The notes: a model not told the origin generated them from the sequence alone. 18,276 bases of DNA from Pyropia haitanensis (GCA_008729055.1 SDUX01000132.1:1-18276), one strand, 5' to 3'. Positions 1-8,949 are shown, numbered from the stretch's first letter. Made by a program: numbers and translations.

Positions 1-3000
1 GGTAACGGCGGCGACAAGGGCGGCGGCGACGGCGGCGACGGCGGTGGCAAGGGCGGCGGCGGTGGCGGCGACGACGGGAGCGGGCGGCGACAAGGGCAAC
101 ACGGCGGCGGCGGCGGCGGCGGCGGCGGCAAGGGCGGCGGCAAGTACAAGGCAGCGGCGCGGGCGGCGGGGTGGTGTCGGCGGCAGGTTTGTGGTGGGGG
201 ATGACGCGGGAGGCGAGGACGGGCGTGGCGGGAGTGGTGGGGGGGGGGCGGAGGTGTCGGCGGTGGTGGGTTTGGGTGGTGGGTGGTGGTGGTGGCGGCG
301 GCGTGGTGGTGGTGCGAGGTGGGGCGGGCGGTGTTGGCGACGGGTCACGCACGTGGCGGGGTAGCTGGGGGGTTCCCCGGCCGTGTGCGTGGCCGGCGTT
401 GTGGATGGCGGGGTGGTGGTGGCGGGTGGTGGTGGGGGGTGGTAGCTGCCGGGTGGTGGTGGTGGGGTGGTGGTGGTGGTGGCTTGGTGGTGGTGGGGGT
501 GGTGGCGGCGGCGTGGGGGTGGTGACGGACGTGGCGGGGAACTTTGGGACGGTGCCCCGTCGCGTCCTGGGTGGTGGAGGTTGGGGGGGGGGGGGGCCAC
601 GCCGACACGCCGCCGCTTCTGCCACCACCGCCAGCTGCTGTCATTGCTGACTCGGCCATCGCCTCTCCCGCAGCTGCCGCTTGTGCCACTGCCTTTTTCC
701 TTTTTTTTTTTCAGCTGTTGTTTTATTTTTTCTTTTGCGTGTGGGCGCGGGGGGTGTGGGGAGCTGAGGGGAGGGGGGGGGGGGCGGCGGAGGAGGGCGA
801 GAGCGGAGGGGAGGCTGAGGGGAGGGGCGTGATGGTGGCGGCGGCGGTGGCCGCGATGGCGGCGACGGCGGCGGCGATGGCGGCGACGGCGGCGGCAAGG
901 GCGGCGGCGGATGGCGGTAACGGCGGCGACAAGGGCGGCGGCGACGGCGGCGACGGCGGTGGCAAGGGCGGCGGCGGTGGCGGCGGACGACGGGAGCGGG
1001 CGGCGACAAGGGCAACACGGCGGCGGCGGCGGCGGCGGCGGCGGCAAGGGCGGCGGCAAGTACAAGGCAGCGGCGCGGGCGGCGGGGGTGGTGTCGGCGG
1101 CAGGTTTGTGGTGGGGGATGACGCGGGGAGGGCGAGGACGGGCGTGGCGGGAGTGGTGGGGGGGGGGCGGAGGTGTCGGCGGTGGTGGGTTTGGGTGGTG
1201 GTGGTGGTGTGGTGGCGGCGGCGTGGTGGTGGTGCCGAGGTGGGCGGGCGGTGTTGGCGACGGTCACGCACGTGGCGGGGTAGCTGGGGGGCTCCCCGGC
1301 CGTGTGCGTGGCCGGCGTTGTGGATGGCGGGGTGGTGGTGGCGGGGTGGTGGTGGTGGGGTGGTAGCTGCCGGGGTGGTGGTGGTGGGGTGGTGGTGGTG
1401 GTGGCTTGGTGGTGGTGGTGGGGTGGTGGCGGCGGCGTGGGGGTGGTGACGGACGTGGCGGGGAACTTGGGACGGTGCCCCGTCGCGTCCTGGGTGGTGG
1501 AGGTTGGGGGGGGGGGGGCCACGCCGACACGCCGCCGCTTCTGCCACCACCGCCAGCTGCTGTCATTGCTGACTCGGCCATCGCCTCTCCCGCAGCTGCC
1601 GCTTGTGCCACTGCCTTTTTCCTTTTTTTTTTTCAGCTGTTGTTTTATTTTTTCTTTTGCGTGTGGGCGCGGGGGGTGTGGGGAGCTGAGGGGAGGGGGG
1701 GGGGGCGGCGGAGGAGGGCGAGAGCGGAGGGGAGGCTGAGGGGAGGGGCGTGATGGTGGCGGCGGCGGTGGCCGCGATGGCGGCGACGGCGGCGGCGATG
1801 GCGGCGACGGCGGCGGCAAGGGCGGCGGCGATGGCGGTAACGGCGGCGACAAGGGCGGCGGCGACGGCGGCGACGGCGGTGGCAAGGGCGGCGGCGGTGG
1901 CGGCGACGACGGGAGCGGGCGGCGACAAGGGCAACACGGCGGCGGCGGCGGCGGCGGCGGCGGCAAGGGCGGCGGCAAGTACAAGGCAGCGGCGCGGGCG
2001 GCGGGGGTGGTGTCGGCGGCAGGTTTGTGGTGGGGGATGACGCGGGGAGGGCGAGGACGGGCGTGGCGGGAGTGGTGGGGGGGGGGCGGAGGTGTCGGCG
2101 GTGGTGGGTTTGGGTGGTGGTGGTGGTGTGGTGGCGGCGGCGTGGTGGTGGTGCCGAGGTGGGCGGGCGGTGTTGGCGACGGTCACGCACGTGGCGGGGT
2201 AGCTGGGGGGCTCCCCGGCCGTGTGCGTGGCCGGCGTTGTGGATGGCGGGGTGGTGGTGGCGGGGTGGTGGTGGTGGGGTGGTAGCTGCCGGGGTGGTGG
2301 TGGTGGGGTGGTGGTGGTGGTGGCTTGGTGGTGGTGGTGGGGTGGTGGCGGCGGCGTGGGGGTGGTGACGGACGTGGCGGGGAACTTTGGGACGGTGCCC
2401 CGTCGCGTCCTGGGTGGTGGAGGTTGGGGGGGGGGGGGCCACGCCGACACGCCGCCGCTTCTGCCACCACCGCCAGCTGCTGTCATTGCTGACTCGGCCA
2501 TCGCCTCTCCCGCAGCTGCCGCTTGTGCCACTGCCTTTTTCCTTTTTTTTTTTCAGCTGTTGTTTTATTTTTTCTTTTGCGTGTGGGCGCGGGGGGTGTG
2601 GGGAGCTGAGGGGAGGGGGGGGGGGGGCGGCGGAGGAGGGCGAGAGCGGAGGGGAGGCTGAGGGGAGGGGCGTGATGGTGGCGGCGGCGGTGGCGGCGAT
2701 GGCGGCGACGGCGGCGGCGATGGCGGCGACGGCGGCGGCAAGGGCGGCGGCGATGGCGGCGACGGCGGCAGCAGCGGCGGCAACGATGGCGGCGACGACG
2801 GCAAGGGCGGCGACAAGTGCAGGACGGCGGCGGCGGTGACGGCAAGGACGGCGGCGATGGCGGCGACGGCGGCGGCGATGGCGGCGACGGCGGCGGCAAG
2901 GGCGGCGGCGATGGCGGTAACGGCGGCGACAAGGGCGGCGGCGACGGCGGCGACGGCGGTGGCAAGGGCGGCGGCGGTGGCGGCGACGACGGGAGCGGGC

Positions 3001-4850
3001 GGCGACAAGGGCAACACGGCGGCGGCGGCGGCGGCGGCGGCGGCAAGGGCGGCGGCAAGTACAAGGCAGCGGCGCGGGCGGCGGGGGTGGTGTCGGCGGC
3101 AGGTTTGTGGTGGGGGATGACGCGGGGAGGGCGAGGACGGGCGTGGCGGGAGTGGTGGGGGGGGGGGCGGAGGTGTCGGCGGTGGTGGGTTTGGGTGGTG
3201 GTGGTGGTGTGGTGGCGGCGGCGTGGTGGTGGTGCCGAGGTGGGCGGGCGGTGTTGGCGACGGTCACGCACGTGGCGGGGTAGCTGGGGGCTCCCCGGCC
3301 GTGTGCGTGGCCGGCGTTGTGGATGGCGGGGTGGTGGTGGCGGGGTGGTGGTGGTGGGGTGGTAGCTGCCGGGGTGGTGGTGGTGGGGTGGTGGTGGTGG
3401 TGGCTTGGTGGTGGTGGTGGGGTGGTGGCGGCGGCGTGGGGGTGGTGACGGACGTGGCGGGGAACTTTGGGACGGTGCCCCGTCGCGTCCTGGGTGGTGG
3501 AGGTTGGGGGGGGGGGGGGCCACGCCGACACGCCGCCGCTTCTGCCACCACCGCCAGCTGCTGTCATTGCTGACTCGGCCATCGCCTCTCCCGCAGCTGC
3601 CGCTTGTGCCACTGCCTTTTTCCTTTTTTTTTTTCAGCTGTTGTTTTATTTTTTCTTTTGCGTGTGGGCGCGGGGGGTGTGGGGAGCTGAGGGGAGGGGG
3701 GGGGGGGCGGCGGAGGAGGGCGAGAGCGGAGGGGAGGCTGAGGGGAGGGGCGTGATGGTGGCGGCGGCGGTGGCGGCGATGGCGGCGACGGCGGCGGCGA
3801 TGGCGGCGACGGCGGCGGCAGCGGCGGCGGCGATGGCGGCGACGACGGCAAGGGCGGCGACAAGTGTAAGACGGCGGCGGCGGCGGCGGCAAGGACGGCG
3901 GCGATGGCGGCGACGGCGGCAGCAGCGGCGGCAACGATGGCGGCGACGACGGCAAGGGCGGCGACAAGTGCAGGACGGCGGCGGCGGTGACGGCAAGGAC
4001 GGCGGCGATGGCGGCGACGGCGGCAGCAGCGGCGGCAACGATGGCGGCGACGACGGCAAGGGCGGCGACAAGTGCAGGACGGCGGCGGCGGTGACGGCGG
4101 CGGCAAGGGCGGCGGCGATGGCGGCGACGGCGGGAGCGGGCGGCGACAAGGGCAACACGGCGGCGGCGGCGGCGGCGGCAGCGGCAAGGGCGGCGGCAAG
4201 TACAAGGCAGCGGCGCGGGCGGCGGGGGTGGTGTCGGCGGCAGGTTTGTGGTGGGGGATGACGCGGGGAGGGCGAGGACGGGCGTGGCGGGAGTGGTGGG
4301 GGGGGGGGCGGAGGTGTCGGCGGTGGTGGGTTTGGGTGGTGGTGGTGGTGTGGTGGCGGCGGCGTGGTGGTGGTGCCGAGGTGGGCGGGCGGTGTTGGCG
4401 ACGGTCACGCACGTGGCGGGGTAGCTGGGGGGCTCCCCGGCCGTGTGCGTGGCCGGCGTTGTGGATGGCGGGGTGGTGGTGGCGGGGTGGTGGTGGTGGG
4501 GTGGTAGCTGCCGGGGTGGTGGTGGTGGGGTGGTGGTGGTGGTGGCTTGGTGGTGGTGGTGGGGTGGTGGCGGCGGCGTGGGGGTGGTGACGGACGTGGC
4601 GGGGAACTTTGGGACGGTGCCCCGTCGCGTCCTGGGTGGTGGAGGTTGGGGGGGGGGGGGCCACGCCGACACGCCGCCGCCTCTGCCACCACCGCCAGCT
4701 GCTGTCATTGCTGACTCGGCCATCGCCTCTCCCGCAGCTGCCGCTTGTGCCACTGCCTTTTTCCTTTTTTTTTTTCAGCTGTTGTTTTATTTTTTCTTTT
4801 GCGTGTGGGCGCGGGGGGTGTGGGGAGCTGAGGGGAGGGGGGGGGGGCGG
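1..4850. repeat. G-rich macrosatellite array, about 0.92-1.14 kb period
   Basis: Five near-identical units are visible, the first cut by the window edge. The anchor CAGCTGTTGTTTTATT starts at 712, 1634, 2554, 3635 and 4776, giving periods of 922, 920, 1081 and 1141. Each unit has three parts in order: a GGC/GAC-rich segment, a GTGGTGG-rich segment with several G runs, and a short C/T-rich segment with a T10 tract followed by CAG. Length differences come from expansion of a subrepeat in the last two units and from variable G homopolymers. All six frames are open for long stretches only because of composition. The frames are not kept between copies, so I treat the array as non-coding. It probably continues upstream of the window. 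Confidence 0.95.
3780..4100. repeat. 104-bp subrepeat expanded inside the last satellite unit
   Basis: The tag GACAAGTG occurs at 3859, 3963 and 4067, exactly 104 bp apart. One related copy sits at 2812 in the preceding unit, and the tag is absent from the first units. The subrepeat accounts for much of the extra length of the last two macro-units. Because 104 is not a multiple of three, each copy shifts the reading frame, which argues against a coding role. Confidence 0.85.
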
Positions 4851-4943
4851 CGTTGGACGGCGATCGGGGAGGGGGAAGTGAGGGGGAGGGTGCTGGCAGA
4901 TATCGGGGGGTGAGCGACTGTGTACACCCGGCACGCGATTGAC

Positions 4944-4987
4944 CTTGTGTTCACGTTTTTCGCTTTTGCCGCGTTTCTCGCCGCCAG
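4944..4987 (+). other. possible 3' splice site before the MCM4-like segment
   Basis: A pyrimidine-rich stretch with several T runs ends in GCCGCCAG at 4980-4987, directly before the open frame that shows MCM4 similarity. This resembles a spliceosomal acceptor and would let the upstream part of the gene lie beyond the satellite. It is inference only; no donor was identified. Confidence 0.3.
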
Positions 4988-5753
4988 TCTCGACTTCCGC
5001 ATTTGCGGCCGCGCCGGCGGCGTCTTCGCCCCCCTCCCGCGCGCCGAAATGGCGCGTTTGTGTTGCCAAGGCGCACGCGCTGGGGCCTCTTTGGCTCGAA
5101 ATGGCCGCCGCGGATGTGGCCGCGGCGGTGCGCCCGGGAAAGGCCACGCTGCGTACCGCGGCGTGCGACCCGCGGACGGGGCGGATTGATGGGGACGTGT
5201 TTGCGCTGGGGTGCTCGCGGGCCGCGGCGGGGGAGTCGCGCGCGGTGACAGAGGCGGCGGCGGCCAAACTCGTCCCCGCATCCACAGGCGCAGCAGGGGG
5301 AAGGGGGGGGGAGGGAAGCGGGACGTGCCGCAGGCGGCGCTCCTCCGGGCGGTGCAGGCCGACGCGGGCGCGGCGGCGGGGGTGTCGATGGCGGAGTTTC
5401 GGGCGGCGGTCGCGACGCTGGTAGAGGAGGAGCGGGTGGTGGTGGTGGGGGGGGGGAGCGCGCTGCCTCGAATCGCGACGGACGCGGAAGGCGGGGGGGT
5501 GGGGCAGGGGCCGGATGTTGCGGGGGGGGTGTGGGCGCTCACGGCGGGAGGGTGCCCGTGTTGGCGGTTGCCATCTCCCCGCTGCTCATCCACCTCTCCC
5601 CATCCGCCCCCGCCGCCCGCGGCGAGTGCTCTCGCCCACCCCCACTCATGGCGTCACCGCCGTGATGACGCGCTGCTGCTGCCGAGCCCGGCGGGCGCCG
5701 CCGCCGGCGCTGCCGCCGGTGGCCCACCACCGGCCGACGGGTGCCCGCCCTGA
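4988..5753 (+). CDS. MCM4-like replicative helicase subunit, C-terminal part only, with one frame break
   Basis: MCM4 is one of six subunits of the MCM2-7 helicase that unwinds nuclear DNA at replication forks. Three parts match the family C-terminus in order: an AKAHA motif at 5065-5079 (compare AEAHA after the AAA+ lid), ADVAAAVR soon after it, then DPRTGRID at 5167-5190, which is typical of MCM4. A winged-helix-like segment VSMAEFRAAVATLVEEE starts at 5382. The first two parts are in the frame starting at 4939 and the last is in another frame. One extra G in the G9 run at 5303-5311 would join them, so this is either an assembly indel or a real frameshift. The Walker A/B and arginine-finger core is absent; the satellite lies where it should be. 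The frame runs about 90 codons past the winged helix to TGA at 5751-5753. It could be a last exon or a pseudogene. The start shown is the possible acceptor, not an ATG. Confidence 0.62.
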
Positions 5754-6203
5754 CCCTCCGCCTGGTGTGTTGCTCTTTTCTTTGTGGCTGCGTTCAGCGC
5801 TTGACGGTGTATGGCGGAGCCACACCGACTGGCTGGGAGCGGCGACGGTGGCGTTTGCGGTGGGCGGAGTGGGGAGGGGAGGGGGCGGGCGTGGGGGAGA
5901 CGGCGGGGGAGGCCGACCGTGGCCCCGCCGAGCAGGCCGCCCGCGCGGCTGCCGGCGCGTGCGTCGGCCGCGGGCGCGCCAGCAAGTCGCGGCGGCGCCG
6001 CAGGCGCGGGTAGATCTTGTGGCGCGCCGCCGACCCGCGCCCCGTCACGCGCTGTGCGCCCGACGCTGCGAGTGTGTCGTCCCGCCGCGCGTGCCGGTCG
6101 GTCCGCCCGCCGCGCGCTGGCGTGTGGGTGGGCTCTCCCAGTTGCTGCACGTGGGCGCCGTTCTCCCGCGTTGGCGTAGGTCCTTCTTACCCCCCGCGGC
6201 TAG
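5754..6203. other. GC-rich stretch without an assignable gene
   Basis: Several frames are open on both strands but none shows a recognisable domain. A plus-strand frame ending at TAG 6011-6013 has a reasonable mixed composition with an arginine-rich end (SKSRRRRRRG), and GTAGAT there could be a splice donor. The stretch ends in a pyrimidine-rich run plus CTAG at 6200-6203, just before the armadillo-like frame. Confidence 0.4.
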
Positions 6204-6760
6204 GGGGTGGACAGCGGTGGTGGCGGTGCGGGTGCCGACGGCCCGTCGTCGTCGCGCGCCAGCCGGAGCATCCGCCAGCTCGGCACGTTTTCCAAGTCGT
6301 CCAGCTTTGTCGCCGCCGCCGGCGGCGGCCCCCCCCGCTCGGGCAGCATGGCACGGCTGGGCGGCGATGGCGGCGGCTCGTCGATGCGCTCCCTCCACCT
6401 CTCCTCGACGGTGCGGTCGACCAACGCGCTGCGCGTCTTTGTCGGCACCCTTGCGGTGACGGTGGAAAAGTTCCGCGCGCAGGGCGGCGTCAAGGCCGTC
6501 GTCGCGCCGCTGCGCACGCACCCGAGCGCGCCGGCGGTCGTGGACGCGGCGTGCCGCGTACTCCTCGTGCTCACTATCCACGACGCCGCCGCCGCGGACG
6601 AGGTGCTTGCCGCCGACGGCGTCGTGGCGGTGCTCGCCTGCCTCGCCGCGCTCGTCGCGGCGCCCGCCGCGGCGGCGCTGTCGCCACCCCCACCGCGCGC
6701 GACGACTGGCGTCGCGGCGGCAACGTCGGCAATCAAGGCGTGTCGGCAGCCACGGCCGTG
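6204..6760 (+). CDS. armadillo-repeat protein fragment
   Basis: The frame is open from just after TAG 6201-6203. It has a Gly/Ser-rich lead and then about 60 residues (roughly 6471-6656) with armadillo-type helical spacing. GGVKAVVAPL is followed 44 residues later by DGVVAVLACL, with an intervening AACRVLLVL helix. Armadillo repeats are about 42 residues long and form protein-binding superhelices, so a scaffold or adaptor role is likely; the exact family is not clear. The first ATG is at 6348 (SGSM). The pyrimidine-rich CTAG just upstream could instead be a splice acceptor feeding this exon. Only about one and a half repeats are present. The frame continues to 6911, but from about 6760 composition and protein character change, so the gene seems truncated or interrupted there. 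Confidence 0.5.
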
Positions 6761-7006
6761 GGCACCCTTTACATTGGTCACTACACTGGTCACCACTGGG
6801 GGCGGGTGTAGCCGCGCTGCCGACAACCAAGCAGGCACACGAAAAGAGAAGTGCATCCCGGCACTCGCGCCCGGCCGCCGGCACAAAGCGAGGCGCAGCG
6901 CAAACTCATGAAGCACAGACAGATCCGGTCGGAAAATTGAAAACGGGCCAACCTTTTTCGGAAAGACCCGGAACGATGGTCGAGAACCAGAGTGTCCCCC
7001 GCGCGC
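6761..7006. other. lower-GC spacer between armadillo fragment and hAT elements
   Basis: GC drops visibly relative to the preceding gene fragment. Two imperfect copies of a TGGTCACYACACTGG-like word sit at about 6775-6800. No protein similarity is recognised on either strand. It may be the remains of another insertion, but no terminal repeats or target duplication were found. Confidence 0.35.
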
Positions 7007-7014
7007 CCACTCGC
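7007..7014. repeat. 8-bp target-site duplication, left copy, outer hAT element
   Basis: CCACTCGC lies immediately before the terminal CAGGGTTGC of the outer element. The same 8 bp recur at 8942-8949, immediately after the inner element's right duplication. Confidence 0.85.
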
Positions 7015-8089
7015 CAGGGTTGCAAGATTTCAGTGAAATCATGCTCGGAAGCTATTATTCCATTATAATTACTGATCGTTTCACTTTATAATTGTAGAAA
7101 CCATGAATGCTGCCACGTGTAGATGCAGCCCCCAGTTCGAAGCACCCAATGTTTTCCAGACCAGGTGGTGGCAAGCACCGCCACGCGTTCGCTGGAGAGA
7201 TGGATAGAACACCGTGCGTATCTCATGTCTGCCTCTGCCAGAAGAACCCCGCCTTGCTTGACTGTATGGACTCTCAGACTACCGAGAGGCCCTGTCAAGC
7301 GACTGGCACTCTCCGCGATTCTCTCCTCTGCGGTGAGGCACTGCCCCACTTGCAGGCGGTGGCTGTCAAGGTTATGGCTGCCTTTCGGCGTTGCGGCCGG
7401 AGAGATGTCGTTCTTCAACGCGTCCAACATTCAGAGCAAGCTGCGCACGAAGCTGTCGTACACCACCCTCCACAAGCTGCTCTACATTTACTTCAACTAG
7501 CGCGAGCTACCAGACCACGTAAACATGCCTGCCCGTGGCTCCTCGGAGCTCGGGTTGCACCATGTCGAGCTGGAAGAGGTCGCAGATGAGCCAGAGGACG
7601 TGGGAGACGATGAGCGGGAGGGCAGTGGTGGGGAGGGAAGTGGAGAGGAAGACGTGTGGAACGATGAAAGTGCTGGGGAGGATCGCGAGGAGGACCTGCT
7701 GGAACGGGCCACCCGTATCTCGACTCAGCAGTCTAATGAATAGCTGCCGGCGCAGCGCACGTCAGACGGATGTCGCGGCTGAGCAGCGCTGCGGCGGCGG
7801 CGGCCGCTGTCGTGGTTGAGGCTAGGGGGTCCTCCTCCCGCAGCTTGCCGCGTCTGCAGGCGGACCGCATCTGCCGCCGCACACGGCCTTACATGTGCCC
7901 GTACGGCGCGACAGGCTTCACTACGTGCTGTCACATGCTGTCCTGCGATCGGGTGCCCGATCCAACCTCGAAGATCGAGACACGTGGCGATCTCGTTCAT
8001 AATTATGGATAGGCCTCCCATGAGTATGATAGTTTCGGTGAAATTTTGGAAAGAATTATGGTACTTTAATTATCACACTCACCACCCTG
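7015..8089 (+). mobile_element. outer hAT-superfamily DNA transposon, internally deleted
   Basis: The element begins CAGGGTTGCAAG and its right end read in reverse is CAGGGTGGTGAG, 9 of 12 positions alike and the typical hAT terminus form. Near both ends is an AATTTCA/TGAAAT-type motif; the left one (GATTTCAGTGAAATC) is a near-perfect palindrome. At 1075 bp it is far shorter than an autonomous hAT element and keeps only a transposase C-terminal remnant. The 8-bp CCACTCGC duplication at its left (7007-7014) has its partner at 8942-8949. On the right, only CCAC (8090-8093) precedes the nested inner element. GC is lower than in the surrounding DNA, as expected of an insertion. It would need transposase in trans to move. 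Confidence 0.85.
7330..7743 (+). pseudogene. hAT transposase C-terminal (dimerisation) remnant
   Basis: hAT transposases excise and insert elements by cut-and-paste and dimerise through a conserved C-terminal region. Here LPHLQAVAVKVMA (about 7341-7380) is in one frame and GEMSFFNASNIQSKLRTKLS, then TLHKLLYIYFN, follow in another. This is the family's pattern of 'ALKVLS...ERNWS.F..IHSK.RN.L....LVY.Y.N'. The frame change near 7380 and an in-frame TAG at 7498-7500, where CAG (Gln) would be usual, break the gene. After the stop the same frame continues as RELPDHVNMPARG and then an acidic tail rich in Glu and Asp to TAG 7741-7743. The RNase H-like catalytic core (DDE residues) is missing, so the remnant cannot act as a transposase. 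Confidence 0.8.
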
Positions 8090-8093
8090 CCAC
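8086..8093. repeat. 8-bp target-site duplication, left copy, inner hAT element
   Basis: CCTGCCAC immediately precedes the inner terminus CAGGGTTGGCA. Its first four bases are the last four of the outer hAT element, and its last four are the start of the outer target duplication. The identical partner is 8938-8945. Confidence 0.93.
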
Positions 8094-8180
8094 CAGGGTT
8101 GGCAGATTCAATGCCAATCTCTTCTGGACGATTGAGTTCAATTCTAATTCATTGAATTGAACAACGTTGAATGGTTGAAT
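8094..8180 (+). repeat. left terminal and subterminal repeat region of inner hAT
   Basis: CAGGGTTGGCA is followed by GATTCAAT at 8105, then ATTGAGTTCAATT, TCATTGAATTGAAC and GTTGAATGGTTGAAT. The clustering of TTGAAT in both orientations matches the other end and is not seen in the interior. Confidence 0.8.
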
Positions 8181-8452
8181 ACTTGTATACGATACTTCTT
8201 GTGAAATTGTCGCATGGAGTGGCGGACTGTCGGGTGTGCTCCCGCCACTTACTGCCACTTGTCCGTGACCCGCCAACAGCGAGGTCCTGCGTCAATGGCT
8301 TGGCGGAAAGCCACAAGTGCTGCGGCAGCTGAGACCCGGAACGACTCAGTAAGTTCGCGCGCTGGCCGTTGTCGACGCAGACCCACCTCCGCCACACGCT
8401 CAGTGAGGTGCTTCACTGTGTCGTTCGTCCTCGGCTTTCTGTATTTGTCACC

Positions 8453-8581
8453 ATGCCCGACCCGGTGTGGGAGCATGCGACCGTGTGCTCTGACCGCAAG
8501 CGTGCCGTCCGCTCCTGGTGCGAAAAGGAAAAGACTTCCAACGTGACCTACCTCAACGTGACTATCGTAAATGAAAGCTGA
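8453..8581 (+). pseudogene. BED-type zinc finger N-terminal scrap of hAT transposase
   Basis: An ATG in a good context (GTCACCATGC) opens a 42-codon frame ending in TGA 8579-8581. DPVWEHATVCSDRKRAV followed by SWCEKEKTSNVTYL has the spacing of the BED zinc finger that hAT transposases use to bind their termini. The aromatic VW start and one Cys (SWC) are kept. The first Cys of the expected C-x2-C pair (RSWC instead of C-x-x-C) and the terminal His (LNVT instead of L-x-x-H) are not, so zinc binding is doubtful. Its place inside a TIR-bounded element supports the call. It is a leftover of the deleted transposase gene and is too short to work alone. Confidence 0.65.
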
Positions 8582-8809
8582 CGTGACTTCCGAGAAGATA
8601 AACCGAGGATACAAGTCAGCAAAAGGAACGACTCTCACAGTAAAGCTAATCCTCCGGAGCTACCCCCACTGCTTCTGCGTCACGTATGCTGCGTGCTTTT
8701 TGAAGTCGACGGGGGACGCACGTTGAGTGGGCCCGCCCCCGATGAGCAGACAGTCCTCGTGATCGCCACCGCGCCGCGCGGTGCCCGCAACTAGGCCTCG
8801 ACTGGATCT

Positions 8810-8937
8810 GCGTAGCAAGTCCGCCACGTTGCGCCACGTTTCGTATTGAATTCAACCTGCCCTCTGCCGACCTTCATTGAATTCAATGCCAATTCAACCT
8901 TGATTTGGTTTGATTGAATCTCAAGGTGCCAACCCTG
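8810..8937 (-). repeat. right terminal and subterminal repeat region of inner hAT
   Basis: The region carries TATTGAATTCAACC, TCATTGAATTCAATG, CAATTCAACC and TTGATTGAATCTC, and ends in TGCCAACCCTG. It mirrors the left end in motif content, though beyond 11 bp the inverted repeat is only scattered. Confidence 0.8.
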
Positions 8938-8949
8938 CCTGCCACTCGC
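8938..8949. repeat. overlapping right target duplications of inner and outer hAT elements
   Basis: Bases 8938-8945 are CCTGCCAC, the partner of 8086-8093. Bases 8942-8949 are CCACTCGC, the partner of 7007-7014. The overlap of four bases is what a second insertion across the outer element's right border would leave. Confidence 0.9.

Larger units (their letters stand above)
8094..8937 (+). mobile_element. inner non-autonomous hAT element, 844 bp
   Basis: The element has perfect 11-bp terminal inverted repeats (CAGGGTTGGCA at 8094-8104, TGCCAACCCTG at 8927-8937) and perfect flanking 8-bp duplications CCTGCCAC. Both are hAT hallmarks. The outer 100 bp on each side are AT-richer and carry many TTGAAT/ATTCAA words, probably transposase-binding subterminal repeats. 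The interior holds only a BED-finger scrap of a transposase gene. The exact duplication suggests a fairly recent insertion. It would depend on a full-length relative elsewhere in the genome. Confidence 0.95.

Noticed and set aside
641..4753. Very long minus-strand open frames (up to about 750 codons) across the left array
   Set aside because: They consist of Pro/His/Arg/Ala runs. They shift type between copies because periods and the 104-bp step are not multiples of three, and all other frames are equally open.
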